Below are positions 25,501 through 40,500 of a DNA stretch of 64,000 nt, in pieces (position 1 is the stretch's first letter; every line of letters starts with the position of its first letter). The stretch spans positions 11,447,577 to 11,511,576 of the forward strand of contig NC_134417.1 of assembly GCF_030867145.1 (NCBI RefSeq), written 5' to 3'. A model generated the notes under the pieces. The model did no database searches. It saw only the letters and a list, made by a program, of their open reading frames with translations, and was not told the origin of the DNA. This DNA comes from Opisthocomus hoazin (Eukaryota > Chordata > Aves > Opisthocomiformes > Opisthocomidae). Made by a program: the position numbers and the translations under genes.

Positions 25501-28500
25501 TTTCTTCTTTTCTGTTGCCTTTATTAACCAAAAGCAATTTTCTTTATTTCATTTCTCACGTACACAGCAGCATTCATCATGAAGAACCATCAGATACGTT
25601 CACTTGACCAGGTGTACCATATATATTTATATTTTGTTCATTTATCAAAGATTAATTAAATGCACTGAATAATGAGTTTAAGGGAAGGAAGGAGGAAAAA
25701 ATAGTGGAAGGCAAAGCTAGAAAAAGATCACGATTTTTATCTCAAGGTGTGCTAGGCTATGTAAGGTCTTATCTAAATATGCATCAGTGTAATTTAAATT
25801 TTGTTTTTAAACAAACTTGCTAAAGCTGGTCTAAACTGCTCTATAGATGCTTATTGTAAAGATTTACTTGATTTTGATTGGGTATAAACTAAATCAATTT
25901 GTGTTAAACTGGAAGAAGCCTAAATTAAACCAAGTAAAAGCACCTGCAGCTTTTGGATGGGCTTCACTAATTTAGATTAAAATTGTGCATTGGGTACAAC
26001 AAGTGTAAATGTCATTTGTTGGATGAAACCTGAATTAGACAAATTATCTGGAAAGGTGTAGTTACTAGAAGAAAGAATGCTAATGCACAGTAAAATTATC
26101 AAAATCATTTGTCAAAAAAGACAAAATGATTTTCTAGAAGCGGAAGCCTAGGATAGTGTCTGAAGCTAGAGTTCTAAATAACATAATAGGATGATAGTGA
26201 AAGATAGAGTGAAAGGAAAGACAACAGATGGGGCCTGCAGGCAAGAGACGCTGTGTAGCTGGAAAGCATCAAAAGAGCAAGCAGATACTTGTGACAGAAA
26301 ATGCAATGTATGTTTTCAATATATGTGCACATCAAATTATTGTGACAACTGATAATGAAAGAATAGATTTCAGTATTCACTAAGTTGGTGCTACAATGGA
26401 ATTGTGCAGTTGTTCCCTCCTATACAGTGTACAATGAGACTGAAACCTACAGGTAACAAGTGTTAAATTTAATGCAAAACAAGTAATTAAAGTTGGACTG
26501 AACAAAACTAGTGTCTGAAGAAACAGAAAGAAAAAAAAATTCAGAGAGCATGCTACCTGTAGTACTGAGTTGATAACCGATAAAGGACATACTTGTCACC
26601 ATAGCTTTTTCTGAAAACTGGAGATAGAGGCAGGAATCAAGTATATCAGAATACCTGCACAATGTGATGGATTCTTTAGTGTTCCTGTTGTTTGATCAGT
26701 TGGAATTAAAGATGTAAATAGGCAGCAAGGGAACTTTGAAAGAGCACATTGAGAGAGTTAGTCTGTTCTTAAAAAGTGTGATGAGATTTTTAGGGGCTAG
26801 CGCAATAGATTTTTCTCAAAATTTAGAGTAAGAGATGTCAGTGCTGAAAGTGAGCTGACCACATAAGAACATAGGAAAACAGATTTCAGCAGATATTAGA
26901 TTAGACTGGTTGCAGATATATGCAAATCAGGATGAGAAGTACCCAAGAAGGGAGCAGTGGGATGACTGAATGAAGACTTCATGTGTAATAAAAAAGATTG
27001 CCAGTTATATGCACATGCCCTGCGAAAGGAGATGCAGATTCCCTAGAAAAGGACTTTCCATTGTAGCACTGCTGTACTTTAGGACTTTTTATAAACTTAG
27101 CAAGGAGTCTGACTGTTCTGTTGTTTGGTTGTTTTTACTTTAATGAAGGAAAAAAGAAACCGGGGGGGGTGTGAGGGAGGGGAGGAGAGGAGAACCAGAA
27201 GAAATTTAAAGAGTAGACTAGACCTGAAATTGTAACAAGGAGACCTTGAAACTGAGGTAAGGAGGACACAACTAAAAGAAATGGTTTCAAATGAAATCTG
27301 TCAGTGTCTTATCCATTTAGAAAGGAATGTTATGTCTCGCACGTAGCTAGCATCCTTTGTTCTGTTAAATGGTGGAAAAATCTCTTTGTGGGGTCTTATC
27401 TAGGTCTGCCTGTTTAATCACATTAATAGATGGCAAGTATCATGCTCATAATTGAAGACTCTGATCCTCAAGAGTAATTTTTTATTCCCTCTGATAGTGT
27501 TGCTTTCCCCTCAGCACATACCCCCTCCCTTCTGCATTGTCTCTCACTCTTCTGCTCTTGTATCGTTTCCTCTGATCTGTGTCCACAAGCCTATATGAAG
27601 GTAGGAGTTAGCCTTCAAGCATCTGTGCTATAAGCATCTGTGATAAAGATCTTTAGCTTTTTTTTTTTTTTTTTTTTTGCTTCTTTTCTTGCCTTCCTCA
27701 CCCCCACCCCCACAAGCTCTGGGAAAACCAATGAGGAAAGATACTGATATAGGAGTAAACCAGGTATGTAAGTGAGAGGGAGGGAAGAGACTAATGCGAG
27801 GCAGCAGATTTCTTGCTCAAACATAACTACAGCATCCCCAAAGGAAAAGACAATTATTTTTTTGAAGCTTTTTATTCCATCTTCCTCCTGTATTTTACTA
27901 AAATGCTTTTCAGACACTTTAAGTGGAAGCCTTTGGTAGTGATGCACACATGTACACCCAGAGCTAATCCCTTAGCTCAAGTGGGTTGATGTTTCCGAGT
28001 ATGAGTGGAGGAAAAATAAACAGCTTCATAGTTGCTACCTGTGAAATTTTAGAATTGTGACATTTCTTCTCCATGCACTTGAAATATTTGTTAATAGCAA
28101 CTCACGAAACAATTTGCATTGTCATCAGGAAGTTATCTTTCTTTCCATGCGCCATTGTCTTTACAGTTGTACTCTGCTGCGGTCACTGCTTTATTTTGGT
28201 TTGCTAACTAAATTGTTTTATCTTCTCTTGCTATTAATAGTGATTTTTTTTTTCTCCGAAACCAAAGAAGGTGTAGGGAAGGGAAGTATGTGGCCTTGCA
28301 TGGTGGCTATTGTGATCCTGAGAAGAATCTGTATAAACTTTGAAGTACACACTATTGTCCAAACTTTCAACCTGATGGTCTGAGAGAACTTTTTTTTTTT
28401 TTCTTTGTAGAACAGTTTCTTTAGCACAATGTATTAGGTTTTGCACTTCAGACTCTTTGGTAAATCTTAACTGGACATCCCATAGAAAGACTGAAAAATG

Positions 28501-31500
28501 GACTATGTCTAATAAATGCCAGAGACATCTATAATTTTTTTTTTCTCATGAGTGCACATGAGAAGGAAACTACTATCCTGTACAGATGTGACCACATCAG
28601 TGTAGACAAAATAGTAATTTGTATAACTTTCTGTACAACAGCAAATGTAACCATAGAATTTTGTAGCAATTGTCAAATGAAGCATGGCTGTTGTAAGCCC
28701 TACTTTAAATTTGAGAAAAAGGTAATCATTTGCCAGAAGAAGAGCAAAAAGCATCCACTTTCACAGATCTAACAGGCAGCAGCTAGTACCTATTTGATTT
28801 CATATTGTGCATGACTGAAATGTGGAATGGCATCAGTGCATGGGCTTCGTTTGATTTCAGTTTGGTGAACTCTTTTGCACCCAGATGTGGTTCATTTTTT
28901 GCTCTTATTCCTAGCAAGTTTTCTTTCGAAGACTTCTGGGAACCCTAAATAAATAAAGACTTCATTAACTGCAACCTGTTGATAGTCCATTTTGCCTTCT
29001 TATCCAGTGGCTTGGGTCAAAACCTGCCAGCAATTCTGAGGTACACAAGTATTATTTCACACACATGCATACCCTGCCCCAAAACCACTGGAGTTCATTC
29101 TGCCAGGCTGCATTTGCTAGTGAACAATGTTCACATTCTTGCATATTAACCAAACCAAGACTCTCAAAATAATCTCCTTTTGCCAGTCATAGCAAAGTAA
29201 CAGCTTTCATTGCAAATGTTCAAAATCGAGCAGAAAAAGAAAGGCTTTTTTTTTAAAAAAAAGGGAGAAAAAAAGATTAAAGCAATCGTAACAGTACTTC
29301 AGTCTCACTGTATGATTAAAAACTTAAAATCACACAATGCTTCCTGAATCTATCTTTCTCCAAGACCGTAGGAAATGTGCTGTATATTGTAGTAGTTATG
29401 AAATAGCTCATGGAGTTAGTAGTTGTGACCACTGGATGTTTGTTAAAGAAAGCAATTGCAACGGAAGTAGCCCGGTTGGTTTGGTACGTTCTGCAAGCTG
29501 TAAAGGCTATAGAGGCATTATTACTTTCTAGATCTTTCCAAATAAACATGCAGGTCTGCAGTTCATACGTTTTGTACCTTAACACATTTATGTGGCTATT
29601 CCTCACTGCTCTGAGGTTTCCTCTAAAAGTAATTCAAGTAGATCTTAAGTTTTAAGCACTGTAAAAATGTTCTAGTTTTAACTCAAATGTATTCTGTATG
29701 CTTCAATAAACTGAAGAGTTTTATTACATGTGAATTTCAGTATATCAAGAAGAAATAACAGTGAACTGTGAAGATGGTCATTTAATCCAGATAAACCAGT
29801 CTTCTCTTTAAATTGCTCCTAACTTACAGGAGCTACTTGTGCAGATATTAACATCCATATGCATGTACACTTGTGTTTATTGATTACTATCTAAAACTTC
29901 AGAGTGCTGATTTATTTTTCTTTTTAATAGAAACCTGTTACAAATGGCAGGAAGCACAGATATATACAAGTAACAGTGCTGATACTACTTAAGTAGTCAG
30001 AGGATAGGTGGGACTTTGTCTGTGAGAAGCCAGTCAGAAAGTAAAATATTTGAGAAATGACTGTATAGCAGCAATAAAAGCTTGCCTGCTCACTAGCCTA
30101 GCACTGTTGGAGACTTACTTTAATTGGTGAGTGTATAAATCTTTCTATCGATGTAGTGTAATTAGGAGGGAGAGTGGCCTTGCTGGTTAGGTTGTTTAAC
30201 TTACTGTATTTTACCCCCTTCAGTTACAACTATTTTCACAGCAATATCCATTGGGAAAAGCAGACTGAAGTATTACTGTATTGATTTACTCTTCTTAATA
30301 GCGCACTTCTACCTGTCTCATACAGCGTTGTTTTTACTCTGAACATCTTATAAGGCTCACCAGTATGTCCATTAGAACATAATTCATTTTTTAAACTCCA
30401 TAATAGCAGAACGATCAAGTTAAGGAAATGGATCTAAAGCCCCAATGTGTTATAAGGAGTCTTCTATTATTCTCTTTTTTCATTGGTAAATGAACAAATT
30501 ATTTAATCAGATATGAGCGTTAATCACTTTGTACTGGTGAAGTTGTGTGACGTGGAGCTAATAGTTTAGTGCAAACAGTATTTTTCACTTTATCTGAAGT
30601 GTTTATCTAAATACTGTAGCAGTTGTTTCACAGCATTTTGTGTTCTATTACGCTATTCAAGTTTATGATCTTAAAGCCTAATTGTAGTATTAACCTGTTT
30701 TTCTGTTGTTGCTTAGAAGTTAAAGATCCATCTTCAATAGCAATGAGTGATTACAACTGCTTTTCAGCTCTGATGTTTATTACAGCAACCCAAAATCTCC
30801 AAAATAAGGTTGACTTTATATATTAAGAGGGTTTTTTGGGTTTTGGTTTAAATCTCACACTTACATGGAATAAGGAAGCTGGAAATAACTGTTTTTCCTG
30901 ATGGATGCTGAATTCCTTGTAAATTCTTCTTTTTACCCTCTAGGTCAAGCTAAACGCCGTGAGGTAGTGATGATGTACCGTAGGCTATCCATCCTCATCC
31001 TCTGCTGGCTCTCCTCCATATTCTCATATTTACAAAGGACTGAAAGAGCCAGCTGAGTGTTTACCTTATAGACATACCTTATAGCCATACCTATTATAGA
31101 GGCATGGTTGGGCAAAAGTTTGGATTTTCAGGTAAGTCTTCTCAGGTGATCATAGTTGCCAAAAAGCTCCATGCAACATGATAGCAAGGCTGTGAAAAAT
31201 CAATTAGTAGGCCACAGAAAGAAACTTTAGTGTTCACAGATTGAGATGCTGATGGAATTTCATTAAACTAGCAAAAGATGCCTCTCTGCAGGGCTAAGGT
31301 CCTGGTACCAAAAAAAACTTACTGCAGGCAATGGAAATGAAAGAGATTCTTAATTTTTGCAAGACTTTTGTGTAGCCATCATTAACTAACTGAAACGTGA
31401 GAGTGACTGACATTTTCTTTTGGGTAGAGACAGTGAGGAAATTATTAGAAAAAAAAGTTTGCTATGTAACTGTGCCAAGATCATGGTATGAATATATGTT

Positions 31501-34500
31501 AATAGTTGATAACTGTCATGTCTGTAACTGTTGATTTCTTTAACTGTTTCACAGCATCTTGTGAGATACCTAGATGTTGCTTGTTATGCTGTATGAAGGC
31601 ACAGTGGGAATATTTATACAAACAAAGGACATCTTTTCATTGCTAAGAATCTAACTGGTCTTGGAGGCAGGAGGAAAAAAGGAGGCTTAACAGATTCTTC
31701 AGTTCGACAAGATTGGCATTAATCACAATATGCCATTATTGCCTTACATGAAACAGTTGCCACTGTGCGTTACTGTTCTTCAACAGCTTACACCACAGGG
31801 ATCAAAACAGCATTTGCTTTAGCTGCATCAGAGTCGATGCATAAGGATAGCCTCACTCTAGCTCTTTATAAAGAAGTTATTTAACGTTTTATTTTATGTA
31901 GTTCTTTTACAAATACCTGTGCGTTGTTGGTGCTACTTGGTTCCATAGTTCAGATATAATACATGGTTGCCTCTTCTTGGTGAAAAGTGAGTAAAATTTT
32001 AAGGTACCTCTTGTGCATTTTTAAAGTGACCTAGAAGCCTAAGCTTCATTCACTTGCAAAATGAACATAGCTCTGTCTAAGCCTAAAGATTTCTATTGTT
32101 CTATTCTGATTTTCCTTTACTACTTATGCAGTCAAAGCTGTAGTGTGAATGTAGCTGCAACTGTGTGAAAAACTTTGCAGTACTACAGTATCAGTCTCTC
32201 AATTAGATGCGTCTTAGATTAGATTTGATTGATGTAATAAATGTTAGAATAAGAGTAGAAAAAGCTATGACAGAAGTGCTTTTTCATAAGTAAAATTGCA
32301 TCTACGCTAACAGAGACTGGAAAGATGAAGGAAGCAGGTAAGCTGGTAGTTTTCACTGTGTTAATTAATTTCAGAATTTTAAAAAGAGTATTTATCTAGT
32401 GAAGGCGTTTGGCTTCTTCGTGGCCTGGAAATTGAGCTTAGATTTGCAAACTCTTAAGTGACAGATTAGCTGATACTGCCTTCAAGTTATCAATTAACTG
32501 AAAGATATTTAGATATACAGATCATAGCTTGAGAAACATCTATCTTATACTTATTTCCTTGAAGGTGTTTCAGTAATGCTGATATTTATTCCACTTCTAT
32601 TTTGTAAAGATTTATGTGAGGGTGAAATGGGTGATTTCTATACTGAGGTGCGTGAAAATGGAATGCTTTAAATATAATAGATGTATTTGAAATTGTAGCA
32701 AAAAGGCAACAATATTCTGCAAGAGAAAATGGGATAAAATGAGGGACAGCAGCATTTTAATACTCTAATTTTGAAATCAAATAGTAAAGCAACATAAATT
32801 TTTATAGTCTCCTCCAATCCAAAAAACTCAGCCAAAAGCAGAGATTTATTTTCTTTAAATCTGTGGAAAAGTAATAGAATATGGGATAAAACAGCCTGGG
32901 AGAAGGGATTTAGTAAAGGTGAAGTCACTAAGAATGAGAACGTGACTGCTTTTTTCAGTAGAAGACACAATGGCTCCTTCGCTGCACAGGGGATTGAGAG
33001 CTTGGACTGCAGTGGCAAATCCAAGGCCAGAAAGAAAGACTGGGGATTTAGGCCATTCATCTGGGACAGAGGAAAATATTTGAATCTAGATCTCCTAAAT
33101 CTCAGCAAACACTGTTTTCCAGATTGTGGAGTCGCCTTCCTCCTCCAATGAATGTTTAACTATTTAAAGTAGAACAATTTCAGAGAAAAATAGGAAAAAT
33201 TAATCTCCAAATAACCTGCAATCTGAGAAATTACATTTTGAGTTACTAGTTTTAAGCAAAGACAAAAGCTCGAACTGGAGAAGTTTGAAATCCTAAAAAT
33301 GTATTTTGGAGAAGGAAGTAGTTTCTCATACGTGCCTTTATTACAGGGCTTCACAATTCACACCGTCTTTACTCAGCTTCCCCCAAAGGTTTCTCATTAC
33401 ACGGTATCAGTCTGTCATGTGAGACTTGCTTCTAGTTCTATAACTTCCGAAACAGATTAAGGGAAGGTTGAGCCCAGCATTCTTAAAAGATGTCTCACCA
33501 TATGACAAACTTCAGATGTTATTTTCTCATACAATGTAAATATTACTATGCTTCTGGTAATCTACAGTCCAGATGAATTTTGACAATGGATACTTCCTAA
33601 ATAGTTTATTTTTTGCTAATTTTCACTTAAATATTTTAGTTCTTTTATTCGTTTAAAAAATTGCTATGACTTTTTATCCAAAACCGTGGCTGGTTGCTGC
33701 TGTTTAGGTTTGTTTCTGCTCATCTTCTCCTCTGCTCTTTTAATGCCAATTGAGTAAGCAATGTGGTAGTGAATTCAAATAATGTTGAGAATTAAATGTG
33801 TTCGTGGTAACCAGGATACACTTATAATACTTTCCATTCTTCATCTTTTAATCTGTGCAAAAACTATAGTTATTACGAAATCTATGCAATATTTTTCTTT
33901 AAAACAACCATGTGCCAGCAAATTACCGAGGTAACTGTAGTTTGTCCTGGGTATTTGTACCTAAGGAAGTTTTTAAATTGAATAGTGCTGTTGACAGTTT
34001 GTTCCACTGTAAATCAAAGAATAACGTTTAGAAAATACACAGTGGCTTTTAATTATTGGAATATTTTACTTTTCCTGTATCTCTGCGTGCTGGCCTGATC
34101 TTCTTATTCTGGCAGGTAGTTCTGTTGCAGTGTGCTTCCTAGCATAGCAATTAAGATAATTTTTTTAAGTTATTATTAAAATACATTGGAATTTATAATT
34201 GTACGACAGTGCTACAAGAAAGTAATTTTCTATAACCATGTTAAAACATCTACTGTAATTGCTTTAAAAATAGGACAGAGGTATTTCATTTGTAGAGTAT
34301 TGACTTAGTGTTCCATTTTAGGGTTGGTTGGACTGTATAAAGATTTATAAAATCTTTCTAAATTCAGGACTGTATACACACATATGCATGCTGTAGTGTT
34401 TGGATTAAATATGTTCTTGTATACCTGTGTAAACATAAACTTATAAACATAAATACATTCATACCCACACAATACTAAACAAAATACTGTGAAAAGTTTG

Positions 34501-37500
34501 TCTTGCTTACATCAGTGCAGAATGTGGGTGAGCATCTGCCATCTATATATACTTAATTTTATTGTACTGTGTATCCCAGACTGAAAGTACTTTTTAATGC
34601 ATTTTATAACAGATGAAAACACATTGTAGTCTGTTGTGCAACAGAGTATGCTTTTTTAAGAATTAGACTTCTAGATGAGTGTATAGTTAAATCTATAAGG
34701 TTATATAGAAAATAAATCTGAGGAATGTTGTTAGATATTGAAGTTCAAAAGTGGAAAAGCAACAGTCATTGTTAATCATTTTTGGTAAGTGGTTTTGGGG
34801 GCAGGTGGCTATTTTCCTTTTCAGTTACAGTTGGCGTTTCCATACTGAGAAATGCTTTTTTTGTTGATGTTGTTTTGGGCTTGTTGTTTGTTTTTTTTAA
34901 AGAAATGTTGTTTCCAACAGTAACATGAAAAGGCCAAGAGACAGCATATTAACCAGGTTACGCTGAGGAACACGTAGAAGGATGTCTTTTCTTGCTCCAT
35001 TTGCATATCAGTTTTGTTCTGACCTTATTCTCACCTCATGTTTTCCACAAAGAAGAATGGAAGTAGCCTTACGTGCTGATTCTCCCTACATTGCTAGAGA
35101 TAAAAAGAGTTTTTGGAAGTACAGTACAGCATTCACTGTCCTATTATCCCTGCGGTGGACTAAAACCGACTAGTTCTAAAGCTTTCCCAGGTAGTAAGAT
35201 CCTAACTGAAAGACAGCGGCAAGTGGTTTATAATCTCTTTTGCGTTGAATCCTCATATTACCACTAGTATATTAAGTGGTGCTATTTTAGCAACATGGAG
35301 GTCTATGCTGTGCATGTACATTACGGAAATGCTAACTCTGCTGTTATAAAATGTTTCAGTGGTGTAATTTATTTTTGATGCATTAAATTCTAGAATGCAG
35401 GTTGGATGAATGGGGTTTTTTCCCTTCAAAGAGGCAACTGTTTCACTGCAAAGGAATAAACATTGAGTGTGTCGTTGTAAAGCAGGATGAACTTACGCAA
35501 CTGAGTAGGGTTTTTTTTTCTTATTCACATAATAAGGGTTATTTTACAGAGTATTGCGGATACGTCTGAGAGTTAATTGAAGCTATTTTGTATGTATGCT
35601 ATCAGAAATATGATTTAGTAATTCCAGTTATGCCCTATAATGATATATTAGCCACAATTAACATCAAAATGATAAATTTTAACTGGCTGTATTTGACATT
35701 CAAATGTAGATGTTAAGCCTTTATTCAAACTTATTTACTCTTACTGTATATGATATATCAACAGGATACAAGCAAGACTTGAAAAATACAGAAATTATTA
35801 GTGTGGGCCTGCCTTAGCAGATTGTCTGGAATCTGAGCTTTAGTTTGAAAATTATTGATGAAAGTGAGTGCAACCCATTGGGAGTTACAAATACTTCATT
35901 TTTCTCAACTTTTAAAATCTACATTTTGACACTGAAATAACAGAGACATCTGAAGTTAAATTTAATGTTGAGAGATGTAAGCCACTGTTGTCAGATCTAA
36001 GATTTGTAGTAGTAAATTTAACTCTGTGTTCTTCAGTCAGTAGATGTGAGTAGTCTTCTGTGGCTTATTGACAGTTAACTCAAGGTGTGCTGGTAGTTTT
36101 CCTTTTCTACATGCCAATAGATAAAATAAGACTTTATGGAGTGTATTTTTTATATACACATGTGTGCTTGTTTATAAATGTACACGTCACTAATATTCTC
36201 CTTTGTCAGTTTTATCACTGTGTCAGGAGTCCACCTATATATATAACAATTTAAAATCCTGGAAGGAAATGAAACAGATTAATATTAGTAAGAGTAGAAG
36301 ATATTTGTTTCTGAAGTTGCCTACAACAGCAACTGAATCCTACTGTTGGCTTGGAGTGTGATCTTTGCTAACAGCTTGTGTGATGGAAGAGACATGATTA
36401 CAGCTCTCCTCTCCTGTAGACCCAGCTGTGACAGCAACAAAACAAAAGTCAATATTGAAAGCTGACACACTGTTCAAGTACATATGTGATGTTTTAAGAG
36501 AACTCTGGGAAAATTACTGAAAGCCAGGGCCACTTGCTGTCCATGATTTCATGGCTACATAATTTACCATTCATAATTATCTTTTGTCTCAGTTGCATGC
36601 TTTGTAATGCGGGCTTTCTGTTCTTTTTCTGACTCTGAACACGAGTTGACTATGTACTTCTGGAGAGCTTTTTCCAGAGTTTTCAGGCAGTCTAAATGCT
36701 GAACTTGGAACTGAGCTATTAGTTTTGACTTTAACAAAATGTTAAAATGACAGTTGAACTTCTAATACTGCCACTTTTGAATGCCTGAGCAGCTGAACGC
36801 GTATTTCTACTTGACTATGTAATTTAATGCCCGATGAATGGAGTTTCTGCGACTAAATGAAAAACAAGAGAATGTTTACAGTTTTGCAAGTTGAGGTGTC
36901 ATTAAATGTGTTTTAATTTCTATGAACAATTTGCATGCAGGGGTTGGGAACGTTTTCTTTGTGCGTAAAAACATTTCATACTTGTCTGGGTGCATTATGG
37001 GATGTTTATTGTTCTTTGAAGCATGTTGTAGGGCCGCTGGTAATGTAACCATGGTCTGATCTCTTATGATAACTTTCTTTTGGGAATGTGGTAATATTTA
37101 CACAACCAGAGTCCTGAATCTTAGCAATGTATTTATCTCACGATACTTGATATTCATTTCTTCTTCCTTTTTCTTCTTCCACAATTGCAGGTAATTTTCA
37201 GGTGGTGGAAAATCTCACTTAGGAGTGAATTTCGTGAATCAAGACCTGGAGAAATTAAAGCATCCTGGGAGGATTTTTTGGATGATTCATCTCTTCATAG
37301 TAAGAAGACAATAATAATTACAAATTTGTTGTGGCATACAGTGGAATAATCTAGCAATATTGATCTGTAATAACTTTCATTGAAGATGTGATTGCTTTGG
37401 CTAACAGGCTATTTTTTATGAATTTATTAATATAAATTAATGTATGAATACTGGAAAAACAAAAAGGCATGACAGTAAATATAGGATAAAACCCAGCAAC

Positions 37501-40500
37501 ATTGATAGTTTCATTATAAGACAATGGCAGAGGTATTAGCAACAAAAATAGGCCAGAAAGCAATATTTTTATTGCTAGTAACTCAATCCTAGGAGTGCTC
37601 TGTGCCAGCACATATGTTTTTATGGCCATGTCATGGGCCAGATGGATTCCCAATCTGATTTAACATGAGTAACACCAAGTACAACGGGTACATGGGATTA
37701 TACAAGTGCAACATGCCTTTAGGAGCATACAGCCAGAAAAAGAAAGGCAGTGGAGACACCACTAAATAAACCTCAAAACGTAGATTTATAGAGCTGTTTT
37801 CCAACCTGTTCCTGATAGAGTGACCACTGAGAACATCTGAAATAATTATGTTTTTTCCCAGAGTTCCATGGGACTCTGTGTTCCAAGTAGTTATTGCTCT
37901 GCATCTTCTTATAATCTTAAATATAAGATTATGTGAAGTAATATCATTACTCAGTAATGGTTTAGTTTTTAAAAGATGTCGTGTCACAAGATATGGTTGG
38001 TCATGGCTTACAGAGGAAACAGTCTCCTGGGAATACTAAGCCAAAGACACGTTAATTCAGCAACTGCAGCGAATAGCTGAGGTCTGAGCTATGACCTGGT
38101 CTAAAAATGGAGAACTTCATAACTGCCCCTGCAAGGACTGGATTGAGATCTGACACTTTTGTAGCCCAAGAGACTAGGTAGCACTCAAACACCTTGCATT
38201 GGTGAGATTTTTTTCTTTTTAGTACACTGGTCTTGTATTCTGATTATGTACAGACATAAATCATTTAATCACAGATGTGACTTCATATTTATCGTATTTT
38301 TATGATGAACTTGAAAGATGTCCTTTCCAAATGAAGTTCTGTTTTCCTCATCAGCAGCTGTGTTAGACATCATCTGATTTCCGCCTAGGCAGAGGAGGTC
38401 TGCTTTCCCCAAAAGTGTATATATGAATCTCAGGTGGTAGAGGAGAGGGTAAAACTTTCACCAAGAGAATATACCTGCTTTCAAGAGTAAACTTGAGTGT
38501 ATCTTCCTTTAAGGGTCTGAAATAAGACCAACACATGTTTCCTGTGGTTTGCTTGTTAAAATCTAACACTTCCTACAGGATAGTTGAGATTTTTAGCCCT
38601 GGTCAGTTAATGTGGTCTGCATTTCTATGTTTAGGTTTCTGTTTCTGATCCCAGTTCTATTTTCTGCAACTGACCAGTTGCAAGTGAATTTGATTGAAAA
38701 AAAACACACTTCCTTAGGCAGTTGGGTAGGGAGACTGGAAGTGACTGCTGTTAGTGCTCCATTGATGGAAAGATTGCACATTCTCAGCTCAAGTGACTGG
38801 ATATACGTACCAGCCATGGAAAAAAAGTGTCAATCAGCGCTCACAGTCCATAACAAAACAAATCTTTAATTCCAGTTATTACTACTTGTTTTGACTAGAA
38901 GGGGGATGAATGTATAATGAACCAACAGAAAATGGACTGCCTGTTGAATTTGGCTAGTGCTCAGGGAGTCTTTAAATATGCTGTGGTTTTTTGCAGTAGG
39001 AATTTATAATCACTCCATTAGTTGAGGCAGAGTTGCACTAGTTTTTAATTTGACAAAAGTGATTATCAATTTTTATAAACTTGAGCTTTCAAAGAAGTAG
39101 TCTTCTATACTTTTTTTTGCCAAGAATTATGTAGAATTTATAGCTGAATTTAGCTATAGGTTTTAGTGGGTTTATTTTCAAAATTTAATTTTAATTTGGT
39201 TTTTATTTACCTGGTAAAAGTAGATTTCATATGTGAATATATATTGGTGAGGATTTTAGCTTGGTTTTTTTCTTCATTACTTATACTGTAAGATTTTCAT
39301 GTGGCATTTGATATTAATCTAATGTCACAATAAAACACTTGTTTTACATGACCTGTGTACAATGATTCAAATAGTTAAACTATTGTTAACGTGCAGCTTT
39401 CTGCTGTTATCCTGTGTGTTTTCTGTAGGTTGCAAAGAAGATCTGCCTGCTTTTTCTTGAAAAGTGTTATTTGTGGTTCAGAGGTTTTCTATCCCATAGA
39501 AAGTATTGAAAGGCACAGCTGCCATTTTTCCTAACATTCAGTCATTTCTTCCTCCTTCTGAAATTATCTTTAAAATCATAGATGAGGTTTTCCCTCTGGT
39601 TTTTAGTAAAATGTTAACATAAAAGAAAAATGTTTTGTTTTCAGAAAAATGCTAACATAAATAGAAGTATTACAAATATAAATTATGTTTGTGAGAAGTT
39701 GTATTGTTATATTGATATTATTTCTGTCCATAGCTCTTGCTGTTCAGTTCCACACAATCAGATGTTTTTACACCTCCTTCTCACCTCCTGTTAAGAGGAG
39801 CTTTGCTACTGTTCTCCTAAGTATTCACAGGTGGTTTGGGGTTTTTTTTCATAGTTCTCCACAAACATATATACTGGAATAATACTCTAGTTATCCTTAC
39901 TGAATTTTTAGCCAAATGAGGGTTCAAATAAAAGACTCCTTGCCAGACCCATGGTTTGCTGCTGAATATTTGCTACACCCCTAGCAGCAAAATTTTTATC
40001 TGTTGTAAAGTACTAGAATTTCGTGTTGTTATCTCCCAGTTCTCATTCCTAAGATTTTATCTGTCTTCACATGGTTGGAGATTTTTAGAGAAAATTTGTT
40101 TAAAAAAAAAAAAAAAAGAAGAGGGTGCTTATATTATTTCTAATGGGCATAGGAGGAATAGTCCCCCTGTAAATGAACCATTTTATCAATATGCCATACA
40201 GGCATTTGAAGCCTCCAGTAGAAAATGGAAGAACTAAACATTTTACAATAAATATTAACATTTCGTAAATTTCTATTAACTACCATACAACTGTAAGCAT
40301 CCGTGTTTGTTTGGAAATGTTTTCTTTTTGGACAGTGAAGTAAGGTATCATTAGGGTTTTTTTCATAATTTCGACAGAGCCAAGAGGGAACAGCAAGATT
40401 TTTTTTTATATGGCCAGATTTTCACTATTGTTTTGCAAAGATGGAAAATTAATTTATGACAGTGTAGGGCAGGAGCACAGAGGTCTATTTACATTTTTGG

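Larger units (their letters stand above)
16543..37190 (+). other. FBXO36: FBXO36 intron 1 (20.6 kb)
   Basis: This AT-rich intron begins in the CpG island and contains one CR1 fragment (23990-24713), a TA/TG microsatellite near 20,820-20,890, a 21-T run (27658-27678) and a CRE-like TGACGTCG near 17,150. I saw no other coding exon; the short ORFs do not resemble any protein I know. Confidence 0.85.
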
